From positions 115,654,674-115,718,673 of the forward strand of contig CM061243.1 in the NCBI GenBank assembly GCA_030848705.1: a stretch of DNA of 64,000 nucleotides, read 5' to 3'. The first letter of the stretch is position 1; each line of letters begins with the position of its first letter. Source of the DNA: Heracleum sosnowskyi. Taxonomy: Eukaryota > Streptophyta > Magnoliopsida > Apiales > Apiaceae. The translations under genes and the position numbers were made by a program. The notes under the pieces are model-generated. The model ran no database searches. It saw nothing but the letters and a program-made list of their open reading frames with translations, and had not been told where the DNA came from. This document shows positions 11,182-22,004 of the stretch, in pieces.

Positions 11182-11999
11182 TCATGGTTTATCACATTCT
11201 ACAGCGTAGTGTCCAAAAATGTTGTAGTTATAACACTTTATCCTGCTCTTGTCACGTCTCCCACGTTCGATGTTCTTTCCACGGTAATTACTTGTCCCTC
11301 GAGTTGTCTGACTTGAAGACCCATCTGCGCCTCCTTTATTGTTTCTTTTAATCCATTCCTCCTCCGTAAGTAGTTGTTGTCCTCCATAATTCTCATTTTG
11401 ACCCTTGATTCGTTCCTCGTGAGCCTTTAAACGACCCACAACCTCCTCAACTATCATCTTCTCCATATCTCCAACTACTCTATAGTTGACGCAATCTAAA
11501 GAAACTTTGATGGAACAGCTCGTAACATCTTCTTCACAACATTTGATTCCTCCATCTTTTCCCCCAAAACACGTATGTTAGTGACAATACCATTCATCTT
11601 CATACAGAAGTCCTCAAGCTGATCAGTGTCCTTCATGTTAAGAGATTCAAACTCAGATTTCAGCGTATGCACTTTTGCAGCCTTCACACGTTCTTCTCCC
11701 ATGCACATCGTTTTGATCGCGTCCCAAAATTCCTTGGCAGACTTCTTCTCAGCGATGGACAACAACATGTCCTCTGAAATGTCTTGATAGATAGCAGCCA
11801 TTGCCACCTTATCTGTCCTCATTTCAACCACAACTTTTGGATCGCTCTGTTCAACCGCCTCTCATACGTCTTGAGCCTGCATGTAAACCTTCATCTTTAA
11901 CAACCAAGAAGTGTAATTGTTACTTGCCAGCATCGGGTAGCTCAAACCAACAGACCAGTCTTTGCTCTTGGGTGTGTCCGCCGTTGTCATCTTTGACAT
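11182..11999 (-). pseudogene. Copia gag pseudogene of the non-autonomous element
   Basis: Gag-like frame from MSKMTTADTP at 11999 through LSYPMLASNNYTSW, LLSIAEKKSAKEFWD, LKSEFESLNM, VVKKMLRAVPSKF and EEEWIKRN to a knuckle. It parallels the gag of copia A domain by domain. Breaks: a TGA at 11862-11864, a stop after AVPSKFL (11496-11498), a further stop and a lost base near 11475-11485. The zinc knuckle reads CYNYNIFGHYAVEC, so the second cysteine of CX2CX4HX4C is replaced by tyrosine and metal binding would be lost. It cannot be translated into a full Gag. Confidence 0.85.
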
Positions 12000-12365
12000 A
12001 AACTTGGGCATAAACAACCCTCAAGATCTGATACCAAGTGATGAATATAAACTAATGGAAGCTAAAACATAAGTGAACACACACATGAAGAGACAAACTC
12101 AGTATGTATGTAATGTTGATAAAATGAACGAAAGCGTTCATGTGTGTTTTTGTTTACTGAACGTATACAAATAAGTATAAATAAGCTAAAATCTAAAGGT
12201 GTAAGCTAAAAACTAGAAACTGGGCTACTGGGCTTGACCTATTCTTCTATAAACTCTCATCCACCTTATTCTCCCGATCCTACAAAGTTATTCAGCTGAA
12301 TATACTAAAACAAAACTAGCAATAATAAAAACAATAATAAACAAGTTTAAGATTAATTTCTAACA

Positions 12366-13452
12366 TTTAGGTGTTATAAAAGCATCTCTAGAAATGAAAC
12401 AATTGTTGGCAAACATTTATAGGAGATAAATAAAGTTCCAAAACAGTAATCCATGTGTGATATTGTTTGTCTCAATGTCTTTTTAGTGGCAGTGTTGAAG
12501 AGACTATGAAAAATATAATGATGTCAATTAATTGATACAAATATTATTTTATATCTATATGCATATTAATAATATTGCATTCAAACCCCAATATTTTCTT
12601 GATCTAGTTATTAACCAATAATCTTATAAAGTTTAAACCTCATCCTTGACATTTTTTTTGTCTAATACAATAATCTCATTTTTAATATCATATTTCACCC
12701 CAATACGTATTTCGTCAACCTAGGGCTTATTTGATTTTTCTTTAGAGTTTCTGCAAAAATGAAATTAGAAGCTTTTTTAATCAATTAAACCGAACAAGGA
12801 AAGCATACATATACACATAAAAACATAATCAACGAACTCAACCAAGATGAGAAATGTTGTGACATGATAGCTGCTGCACTGGTATGAACTCCATTTTTCC
12901 CGAGGCGGCGCAGCTATAGAAACACAAAATGTGACATCCCTAATTACTGCGGCTCAACTCAATTTAAACCCAAATTAATTACCTCATTTTTCTTTAATAT
13001 TTTACTTTTGTTTTATATTTATTACAAATAATATTTCAAATAATTATTAAAATAAATACGATCTTAAACCAGAAGTTAGTACTCATCTCTTATATTTCTA
13101 AACTAAGTTATTAAGTTTAATATTTGTTATCTTATTAATTTTAATAAGATTGTTTGTATATTCACTTTTGTATATATTGGAGATGTTTTTAAACTAAAAA
13201 TTAATTATTTATGTTTTAATGCGAAACAGTTTTCGAAAATTTTCGATCCATAAAAAGTTGGTTTTCCAAAATAGTAGTTATATACAATTATTTTAATAAA
13301 ATATTTATACGTGTTTCAATTAAAATAATCTTTGTTAAAAATGATTTAATATAATTAGATCAATTAAAAAAAATTTTAATTTAAACCTTAGAAATGCATT
13401 TAAATTTAAATAATTAATTGTATTTAATATAGATTAATTTATGAAAGAATTA
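12366..13452. other. AT-rich sequence with no recognised feature
   Basis: I read no coding frame, terminal repeat or tandem structure here. Homopolymer-rich AT sequence dominates, especially 12950-13450. It may be old decayed transposon sequence or original intergenic DNA. Confidence 0.4.
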
Positions 13453-13532
13453 CACTACAAGATACCATGACTAAATTTGACGGATCTTAATTTGACCTAA
13501 TTCGATCAAATTTAGCCGTTTTTCTTGTAGGG
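13453..13532. mobile_element. Possible 80-bp CACTA-like MITE
   Basis: It begins CACTACAAGATACC and ends TTTTTCTTGTAGGG, an imperfect inverted repeat of CACTACAAGA. Inside, CTAAATTTGACGG is inverted as TCAAATTTAGCCG. No matching 3-bp target duplication is visible (TTA versus TCA), so this is tentative. Confidence 0.35.
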
Positions 13533-14169
13533 TCATGATAATTGTTTTTCTTTTTCAATTATAATATATTGTTAAAACATATTTTAAATTATGTATGTAT
13601 ATGTATGCTATTTCAGCATGACAAATTATAATACAAATTAAATGTGGGTGAAAAAGGAACTAGATAAATTTGGATTCAGTATTTTCATATCAGATCTTGA
13701 TTTTGGTTCAAGATTATTGCAAAAGTTGATGGCTGTGAACTAAATACGATAAACCTGGGAAAAATGACCATTGCAAAAGTTATTTTAGACTTGCATTTTT
13801 TCCATGGTTGGTTGCATCTCAAGGATTTTCCTAAGTTGGGTGGCTTATCCTATGTTGCCTTGCACATGTGTTCAAATAGGACTCCAGTTGAAATTGTTAT
13901 TGGTTTCCGGTCCCTATTGTAAATGAGATTCATGGTCCTCGTTGAGCTGAATTATATATGATACCCTTTAGTCATTTCACATCTTAAGTGTCCTGCACAA
14001 ATGTGTGTTATAGTTATATTTTTTCCTTATGAACGTAAAAAGTTAATTTTAAGACTGATAGCGGCTCCCAAAAGAAAGTAGGGATGGTGATTACCAAAGA
14101 GAAGAAAGTGTTAATGGCAACACCGTTCATAAAAAAGAAAGTGTTGAGGAGTTTAAAATCTTGGACCAG
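13533..14169. other. Unassigned intergenic sequence
   Basis: No ORF, RNA gene or repeat that I can recognise. The last five bases, ACCAG (14165-14169), are the left target duplication of the TRIM array that follows. Confidence 0.4.
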
Positions 14170-15201
14170 TGTTGGATGGTGTCAACCCAAATATCACATC
14201 GAGAATATAAGAGATAATTCTCTTCTATATAGAGCAACCAAGTAATTCCATTAGTATGAGATCTTTTGGGATGTGTCCAAAAACAAATCCGTGCAGGCCT
14301 GACCCACAGCGGACAATATTAATACTAATGTGGAGTTAAGGCTTGCTAGCGACCCAACAAGTGGTATCAGAGCCCATGGTTCGGAGTTCGATCTTGGGAG
14401 TAACGGGATGCGGTTATTCGATGTGGGAGGTTCCCTTCGGTAGCGATTGGAGATCTGGTGGGTCCCTTTTGTCGAAAGTTTTCCTGAAAGGTGTTCCGAT
14501 AGCGGGTTCTGTGAGGTCAATTGCAGCGGTGCAAGATGTTGATAGATTTATCGCGGGTGTAAGACCACGGGTTATGTGGTTCTTGGTTTGAGGGGAGAAT
14601 TGTTGGGTGGTGTCAACCCAAGTACCACATTGAGGAGATAAGAGATAATTCTCTTGTATATAGAGCAACCAAGTAACTCCATTAGGATGAGGCCTTTTGG
14701 GATGTGCCCAAAAATAAATTTGTGCGGGTCTTGCACAGAGCGGACAATATCATACTAATGTGGAGTTAAGTGGTATCAGAGCCCATGGTTCGGAGTTCGA
14801 TCTTGGGGGTAACGGGCTGCGGTTATTCGACGTGGGAGGTTCCCTTCGCTGGCGATTGGAGATCTGGTGGGTGCCTTATGTCGAAAGTTTTCCTGAAAGG
14901 TGTTTAGGCAGCGGGTTCTGTGAGGTCAATCGCAGTGATGAAAGATGTTGATAGATTTATCACGTGTGAAAGGCCACAGGTTATGTGGTTCTTGATTTGA
15001 GGGGAGGATTGTTGGGTGGTGTCAACCAAAGTACCACATCTCAGAGATAAGAGATAATTCCCTTGTATATAGACCGACCAAGTAACTCCATTAGTAGGAG
15101 AAGACCTTTTGAGATGTGCCCAAAAACCAATCCGTACGAGCCAGACCCAGAGCGGACAATATCATACTAATGTGGAGTTAACGCTTGTTAGCGGCCCAAC
15201 A
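14170..15201 (+). mobile_element. Tandem TRIM: LTR-interior-LTR-interior-LTR
   Basis: Three copies of an approximately 190-bp LTR (14170-14359; 14601-14770; 15010-15201) alternate with two approximately 240-bp interiors. Each interior starts with TGGTATCAGAGCCC (tRNA-iMet primer site) and ends with a GAGGGGAG purine tract. There is no coding sequence, which defines a terminal-repeat retrotransposon in miniature. The outer LTRs are flanked by the perfect target duplication ACCAG (14165-14169 and 15202-15206). The middle LTR lacks its last approximately 20 bp, so it passes directly into the primer site. The structure fits unequal LTR recombination or insertion of a multimer. Confidence 0.9.
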
Positions 15202-15206
15202 ACCAG

Positions 15207-16018
15207 GCACTCGTAGATGTCATAACCAATCCTCAGGACATCAGGTTGATCTTTGGATTAAACAATATATTAGAGAGCTTGGAAATGAAAGCTCTAATGA
15301 TGGTCGTGGTATAGGTTAATTTTTTTGTTGTTTGATTTTTTGACATAGTGAGTACTTTTGATTAAATAATTAAAAAATTAATTTTAAATAAAAAATAAGC
15401 ATCCATTCATTTGAATAATATTTAAACACTTTATTTTTGCTTTTATATCGCCCAAGAAAAGAAAGACCACCTTCTACCTCTTGATTCTTTTTAAAATCAG
15501 TATTTAAGATTTTGAAATATTACATGGATGCTAAGGCATAGTTAAAACATAGTATAATTCTTATCCCACACATTTGCATCCTTAAATAGAATTGTAAAAC
15601 CCTCCCTAGTGCTAATCTAGCTATACTACGTACTATTTATAAGACATTACCCCTTATTTAATTTCACTGATTGTGAGGTCCTTGAAGTTGTATGTTAACT
15701 TGGCCAAGATGTGAACTAATAAATATGAGCCACACTCTCCTCTTCTTCTCCTTGAAGTAGAGCAAAAGTAATCCTCAAAGATTGAAACCCCATGTTGGAA
15801 AAAGGACAAAGTAAATCTCGAATTAATGGAGCTACCTCATCATATTTGATATTTTGTGACTCCAAAACCGGGATTGGAAAATTTTGTGTGCATCCAAAAA
15901 AATTATCCCAAAGTACACAAATATTTTCTAGTCCTAGTTTTTCCCTAAAAAAGTATCAAGGCTCTGTTGGGACTTATTTTATGCTTTCCGAACATGTAAG
16001 TTTAATCTTCATAGATTC
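15207..16018. other. Original target DNA left of the gypsy element; possible decayed exon
   Basis: No transposon signature. An open stretch of about 75 codons (15792-16018, MLEKGQSKSRING onward) is interrupted by the gypsy insertion at 16019. A GTAAGT donor-like site follows at 15998. I do not recognise the protein. The matching right flank at 48574-48816 is also open for about 80 codons. Confidence 0.2.
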
Positions 16019-16236
16019 TGTTATGGAATAAAAAACGTACTTGTAAATTCAATGCTAGGGTTTAAGAGCTTTCGAGCTTTAATGGCTGGTCTCGTGTTTC
16101 GTGACTGAATCTGCCCTCACAAGATGCCTACGTATCTCAATTCGTAATTGAGAATCAAGCCAAAAAACGTAGTTCTTGGTGTTGCCCTCGGGGCTACGGC
16201 GGCAAGGGCACACCAAGGACATAGTGACTTGTATGT
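16019..16236 (-). repeat. 3' LTR of the gypsy element, first segment
   Basis: It matches 47918-48135 of the intact LTR (TGTT(A/G)TGGAATAAAAAACG onward) with scattered substitutions. The segment stops at TGT (16234-16236), the target-duplication triplet of the first CACTA-derived insertion. Confidence 0.9.
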
Positions 16237-19200
16237 CACTAGTACAAAAATGACTTTTTACGTCGCCTATTTTACGTCGCACTTATAAAAAAGCGATGTA
16301 TATGCTATTATTATACGTCGGGTTGTTAAAAAGCTGACGTATATTACATTTTATATTTATGTTTTATGTCGGTTCAAGAAAATAACCGACGTATATAATT
16401 ATCATATACGTTGGTTCATCAAACATTGATGTATAAAAATCCTTTTTATGTCGTCTTTTTTAAGACCCGACGTATAAGATTATAACTTATACGACACTTT
16501 AGTGTTAGCCGACGTATAAAAGTTTTAAAGGAATATATAAAAATAAAAAGAAAAGTTATGTTTTTCTTTAATTTAAATGTACCCCGTCATCCCATACTTG
16601 ACTATCCCCAAATCAAACTCTGTCTCTCAAACTTCTTCTAAACTTTAGCCCCTAATTTCAACTCCAAACGCAGCTTCTCACACGAAGAACCCTGCTTTTC
16701 TCTGAATTTTATCAAGCCCTAATTGGGTTCGGGTCTATTGAGGCAAGGGCTCTGCTAGGTAATATATCTCGTGCCCTAACTGAAACGCTGCTCTTCAATC
16801 ACGATTGATTACTTATTCTACAGACACCTGCTAATTGGATTCGGATTTTACCTCAAGGTTCTTACTTTATGTATATGTGACTTTATATTACACACACATA
16901 TGATTGCAGATTGCATATGTATGTGTGCATATCGTTTTTTGCTTATTTTTAATTATATAATTATTATATTTTTCTGAGAGAATATGGTTGATTATATGAT
17001 TGTGTACGATTGCATATGGATGGGTTCAATTAGCTCGATCTTCTAATTAATATGATTCATTATTCTCACCTTTTAGGTTCATTTTTATTGTAGAACAACA
17101 TAAAAATTAAGATGTATCTAATGAATAAAGTGAAAGTTTAGTCCATAGAACACATCTGAGGTTTGTATTTGTAAATTAAGTTTGTGAGTTTGGATATGTA
17201 AGGAATGTAATAATTTGAGCATGGAAACAGGGTTAAAATTGAAAGAATTCCTCATTCCGCTGTTAAAATCGAAGTAACCATTTTGGTTTTTCTTTCTAAC
17301 GGAAAATGCCTGAATATTTCATATAATATATAAAGGTAAAAGTGTTATTGTAAAAGAAGTATCATTGCATTATATTCTCTCTATGTATGCACCGTGTTCT
17401 TTGCCTATAGAGGTACCCGAATATGGTTACAGTGTATTAGGAGAAGGTGGCTTTGATTCTGTCTTCAGTAGATGGGATTGATGAACAATCGCTTGCAGCA
17501 TCGGAGCCCAGTACTGGAATTTTCATAGATGTCAAGAGGCTTAACCAAGTAGGGTTACAGGTGCACAAGGAATGGCTTGTAAGATGATCCTGCTACCCTT
17601 TTTCATTGTTATACTAATGCTAATTACATAATTTTCAAATGGAGCATAGTATGTACACAGGCAGGTAAATTCCAAATCTTGTAGAAGTGGTAGATTCTTC
17701 ATTTCTAACAGACAGTAGTTACTTATTATATATCCTTCTGACCATGTTATCTGTTTGGTTATGTATTGTTATTGAAGGGCAACAGTCTTCTGAGAATTCT
17801 GTATGTTGCTGCATTTGCGGTTTCTGGATATGCATCTACTGATGGTAGGCATTGTAAGCCCTTCAATCCTATGCTAGGAGAAACATATGAAGCTGACTAT
17901 CCTGAAAAAGGATTGCGTTTTTTCTCTGAAAAGGTATGTACCTAGACAAGCAAAGAACAAGAGCTTTGTAGCAACCAAACTGTGCATAAAATAGTAAAAA
18001 ATATAAACAAATGCGAAGAAGTTATTAGAACACCATACTCTCTTCCCTCAAAATCTGAAATAAAATGGGCTATATACTTCTAGAAATTTTATTTGAACTG
18101 CATTGAACTTAGTCACTCACTCGTTAAAGAAGAAATGTATACGATAAACTTAACACATTAGTAGCTATAATTATGCATTTGAAAGTAAGAAGATCCAGCT
18201 CGAAATTTTATGATTGGTGCTCGTTGTGGTTCCCACAATAATATTTTTTTGCCTGGAAAATAGTAAGGTGGGAGCTATCTTGGATTTGTATTACCGTTAT
18301 AACATAGTAAATTTTGAGAGGAGCATTCACAAGGACCTCTTCGGCTATGTTTTACTTTACATTTTGTTATAACTTGTTTATTTTTATTGAACTTTCAACT
18401 TTTACTAACAGGTGAGTCACCATCCAACCCTCATTGCTTGCCATTGCGAAGGTAAAGGGTGGAAATTTTGGGGAGACAGCAATCTCCGGTCCAAATTTTG
18501 GGGAAGATCAATACAGCTCGATCCCCTTGGAACTCTTACCTTGGAATTTGATGATTTCACCTGCATAAGGGTGAATTCATTTCTGTTTGATTGTTATTGT
18601 AAATCAAAATGATCGAAGAATTCATGAAATCATATTTAATGTACAGGTTCATGGATTTGTTGAAGATGATACAGGGGAAAAAGTTGCTACACTACGTGGG
18701 AAGTGGGATGAGCACATGTATTATACACTTGGAGATCGAGTTAGTAAGACAAAAGATTTCTCTTCTGCATCTTTGTTATGGAAAAGGAAGGAGACGCCTC
18801 CAAATCTTACTCGGTACAACTTGACGCCATTTGCCATCACTCTGAATGAGTTAACACCAGGACTGCAGGTAGAGATGGCATATTGAAAATTATTTGATAT
18901 GCATCTCCAATTTCTTCTTATGCATATTTAATTGTCTTTTATAGCTTTATCTGATCCCGAATATTTGATCACGGATTAAGGAGAAGCGCCTATGGATTCA
19001 AGACTTAGACCAGATCAACGACATCTGGAAAATGGGGAGTACGACAAGGCAAATGAAGAGAAGCAAAGGTTGGAGACATGGCAAAGGATGGTACGTTTCA
19101 CCTTTTCTTCTAAAAGATATGACATGTTATGAATGAGATAATTCAGTGCCTTCATAGGTAAAAGACTGAAGAATAGTTTTTAAAATTATAAATATACATA

Positions 19201-19241
19201 CTACATAAGCTATACATGATTTGCTACGTGGTATGTGACTA
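16237..19241 (+). mobile_element. CACTA-derived insertion carrying ORP1 gene fragments (CACTA-1)
   Basis: The left end is CACTAGTACAAAAATGAC, followed to about 16520 by ACGTCGG/CCGACGTATA subterminal repeats in both orientations. The triplet TGT flanks both ends (16234-16236 and 19242-19244), and the interrupted LTR resumes at once on the right. The right end (GGTATGTGACTA) does not mirror the left terminus and lacks subterminal repeats, so the 3' end is degenerate or was lost. The interior holds a leader-like CT-rich region (16570-16750) and five ORP-type exons with introns. There is no transposase gene; it is a non-autonomous, gene-capturing element. Confidence 0.65.
17411..19090 (+). pseudogene. 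Oxysterol-binding-protein-related (ORP1-like) gene fragment
   Basis: ORP proteins carry sterols and phosphoinositides between membranes. Exon-like blocks with GT-AG borders lie at 17411-17578 (VPEYGYSVLGEGGFDSVFS, then IDVKRLNQVGLQ), 17778-17933 (YVAAFAVSGYASTDG, FNPMLGETYEADYP), 18412 to about 18568 (VSHHPTLIACHCEG, the HH lipid-binding motif), 18647-18868 (VHGFVEDDTGEKVATLRGKW) and 18989-19090 (DSRLRPDQRHLENGEYDKA). The protein's N-terminal half, an internal exon after TLEFDD, and the C-terminus are missing. The first block has a frameshift at SRWD. It is a captured, partial and non-functional copy inside a CACTA element; introns are retained, so capture was from DNA, not mRNA. Confidence 0.88.
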
Positions 19242-19244
19242 TGT

Positions 19245-19258
19245 CCTTATTCGAGGAT
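19245..19258 (-). repeat. 3' LTR of the gypsy element, 14-bp middle segment
   Basis: CCTTATTCGAGGAT matches the intact LTR (CGTTATTCGAGGAT at about 48136-48149). It lies between two independent CACTA insertions. Its last three bases, GAT, are the target duplication of the second insertion. Confidence 0.85.
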
Positions 19259-19818
19259 CACTACACCAAGGCCTTTTACGACAGAATTTTTACACTAGAT
19301 CCATCGTAAATGCCCCCTTTTACGACGAACGTGTTCTGTCGTTTATAGTCCAGTTGAAAGTTCGAAAATACGGTCATAAGTATGGAATCTTGTCGCAAAT
19401 TTGAAATCTTGTCACAAGTTTAACTTTTTGTCACAAATTGAAATTTATGTTGCAAGCTCAATTTCTAGTGACAAGTTAAAATTCAGTCATAAATGGAGAA
19501 TTCAGTCACAAGTTCTTATTTTAGTCACAAAGTTCTTATTTTGGTCACAAGTAAAACTATGACACAAGTTGAACTTTTGACGAAAGTTCCGTCGTAAATA
19601 TATTTTTAAGATTTTATTTTAATTTAAATAAAAGAAAATCAAAATTAAATAAATCCAATACAAATTCTATATTGCGCAATTATAAGAAACAAAATATAAA
19701 AATATCTTTTTACATAAAACCACTCTTATTGTACATAAAATAATTTACATTATCCTACACAAACTTAGATCAACTTACATCCACAATCCAAATTAAATTC
19801 ACAAATATTAAAATTTAT

Positions 19819-19940
19819 ATGGGCCGCCTCTAGAACTCATATCATGGTCATTATCGTCAGACTTTGTACTCTCACCACCATTCAGTATTCTCACCACTGT
19901 CCAGCCGCCGTCAACATCATCATCCACGAAGGCCTTCTCC
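19819..19940 (-). pseudogene. C-terminal exon-like fragment of an unidentified CACTA-2 gene
   Basis: On the minus strand an open stretch after an acceptor-like TTGTAG reads EKAFVDDDVDGGWTVVRIL, then NGGESTKSDDNDHDMSSRGG, then a stop. Acidic and glycine-rich, no recognised domain. A CT-rich leader-like region on the same strand lies at the other side of CACTA-3 (about 37.7-38.1 kb), which suggests this is the 3' end of a minus-strand gene cut by that insertion. Confidence 0.3.
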
Positions 19941-20739
19941 TACAATATATACATAAACAATTAGCTATAAAGATATAGAATATTGTTAAAATGAACGTGA
20001 TAGTAGCCTATGTTTAAGGTCTTTACCAGAAACTGACCATATATATATAACACATATCCGCGCCAATAACTCACATATCAAAGGTCACAAGGCCATACAA
20101 AGGAGAAGCAAGTTACAATATCTTTTACAGAAGTTTCAATAACAAAGGAGAACTAAAATATATTGCTCACAGCAGCACACTACACCATAAATGGCCTACT
20201 ACAACATTTAGAGGTGATGTTGCCTTTGATTTTGTTGGCTGCATCAAACAAATGTTGCTATGGAAATAAAGTGTTGGCATGTTGCTGTAGGTATGAAATT
20301 GTGTTGCCATAATTTTGTAATAAACATAATTTTTTTTTCTTTTAACTAAAAGTAACAATATTTATTTTTATTTGACATTAAAATTAATTGATTTAATTGG
20401 AAATTTTAAAATTTTCATAAAATTTAAGAATCTAACAAGATAAGTGAATAATTAAATGAAAAATATTAAAATGATTTTTTTTGAGATAATGTTTTTTTAT
20501 TTTATATAGCTATTAAATTGTATATTATTCAACAAATTTAAGTAAATAATTTATTTTCTAAATGTATTTTAATATACTATTAAAATTTTTGTAAGTGACT
20601 AAAAGTATTTGAATATATTAGTATGAATATGTAAAAAGAAGTTAACAAAAAATTAAAAACTTTAAAAAAAAATTAGAATTAAAAAAATCTATTTATAACT
20701 AAAGATATATAGAATGTGACATGAAAAATTGATAAAATT

Positions 20740-22004
20740 TTGTTGAGCGGTAAAAAAAGCCCGCTCACTTCACTTTGCCAAAATTCAGACAACCCGCTCC
20801 ACTTTGCCAAAACAAAAAACCCACTCACTTCACTTTCTTTTCACAGCTGCTCTCTCTTGGTATACTCTCTCTCTCTGCTCACACTCACACCCCTCACACC
20901 CACGACTGCAATTCATCCACACAATTCATCTTTACACTACTCACACTATTCACCCACACAATTCATCTTTACACTACTCACACTATTCACCCAGCCAATT
21001 CAGGGTTTTCAATTTGCTTCTATTTTAGGGGTTTTTTCGTTATTTTACAATTGATTTAGGGTTCTTTGTGTCTCAGGGTTGATTTTCAAAATTAGGGCTT
21101 CAAGTTGAATTTCAGAATTAGGGCTTCAATCGGGTTCAATTTGAATTTCAGAATTAGGGTTTCAATCGGGGTTACTTTGGGGCTTCGCGTTTAAGGTAAT
21201 TCTATTTCCTGTCTCTAATCATTTCTTTGGGGTTACTTTGGGGTTCAATTTGAATTTTAGAATAAGGTTTAATTTGGGGATTATATGTGTTTTGTGTTAT
21301 ATATATTTGGGGATGATTTGATATGTGGATTATATGCATTTTGTGTTTAATTATATGGGTTTAGTTTGGGGCTTTGGGGTTTATTGTATTTGGGGTTTGT
21401 GGATTATATGTATTTTGTTGTTATTATTGTTTTATTGCTTCAATTTTTTATGATATTGTGTTGTCTACACTCACTGCTATTAGCCTCTATTTTTCTGTAT
21501 ATGCAATGATTTGTTTCACTTTCTTAAAATGTGGGAAGTATGTGTGGTCAATTGTTTAAAATGATTTTTCTGTATGATTTTTGTGGTGTTTATGATTTTT
21601 GTGGTGTTTAACATTATTGATGAGATAAATTTTATAAGCATGCCAGTCTTGTAAATCTACATTAGGTCTTAATATTGTTTTATTGCTTCTTTCATTATAA
21701 ATCTACAAGTTGCGCTTAATCAAGGAGTTGGTGATAATTTTAGGCCCTGTTATAATGTTATGAGGCCCTGTTTAATACAAAACTTTTAGGTCTGCTGTTA
21801 CACATTTATTATAATTATGAGTATGATAGGCTGCATATAGATCTAATATGACATTGTGCCCAGAATTGTGTTGTATACACTCACTCATTCTTTTTTTATT
21901 AGGCCTCTGTTTCATTCCTTTAAGTGTACTTAGATTTAAATTAGCAAACACACACAAACACACAAAGATCGTTTATTATAATATTCGTATGCTTCTTAAT
22001 TGTA
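20740..22004 (+). promoter_or_regulatory. CACTA-3 promoter and 5' leader region
   Basis: AT-rich DNA passes at about 20760 into a CT-rich leader (CTCTCTCTCTGCTCACACTC). A 37-bp unit starting CACACAATTCATC is tandemly duplicated at 20918-20991. Repeated GAATTTCAGAATTAGGG words follow at 21100-21170, with a GTAATT donor-like site near 21195. The first codon of the tnp2 frame is at 22005, after an intron-like T-rich stretch. The promoter assignment rests on composition and position only. Confidence 0.45.

Larger units (their letters stand above)
10502..12365 (-). mobile_element. Gag-only non-autonomous copia derivative
   Basis: LTRs lie at 10502-10870 and 12039-12365 (minus-strand TGTTAGAAATTAATC...TTCATCA), with about 1.17 kb between them. 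A degenerate tRNA-Met primer site (minus TGGTATCAGATC, about 12026-12037) abuts the right LTR and a G-rich purine tract lies next to the left one (about 10874-10882). Only gag remains; protease, integrase and RT are absent. The left LTR is longer because of an internal duplication of a CGATCCTACAATTTCTCTA unit near 10740-10780. The LTRs differ at several sites, so it is older than copia A. Confidence 0.8.

Noticed and set aside
14362..14400. tRNA-like sequence (TGGTATCAGAGCCCATGGTTCGG)
   Set aside because: Only the tRNA 3'-end complement plus a T-arm-like word; the rest of a tRNA fold is missing, so it is a primer-binding site and not a tRNA gene.
14343..14951. Plus- and minus-strand ORFs in the TRIM interiors
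   Set aside because: They overlap primer site and purine tract of a non-coding TRIM and recur only because the interior is duplicated.
17411..19090. An intact resident ORP1 host gene
   Set aside because: Frameshift in the first block, missing N-terminal half, missing internal exon, and position between a CACTA end and exact LTR flanks all indicate a captured fragment.
20740..21059. Three overlapping ORFs rich in Ser, Thr and His
   Set aside because: They lie in the CT/CA-rich leader of CACTA-3, including a 37-bp duplication; low-complexity translation only.
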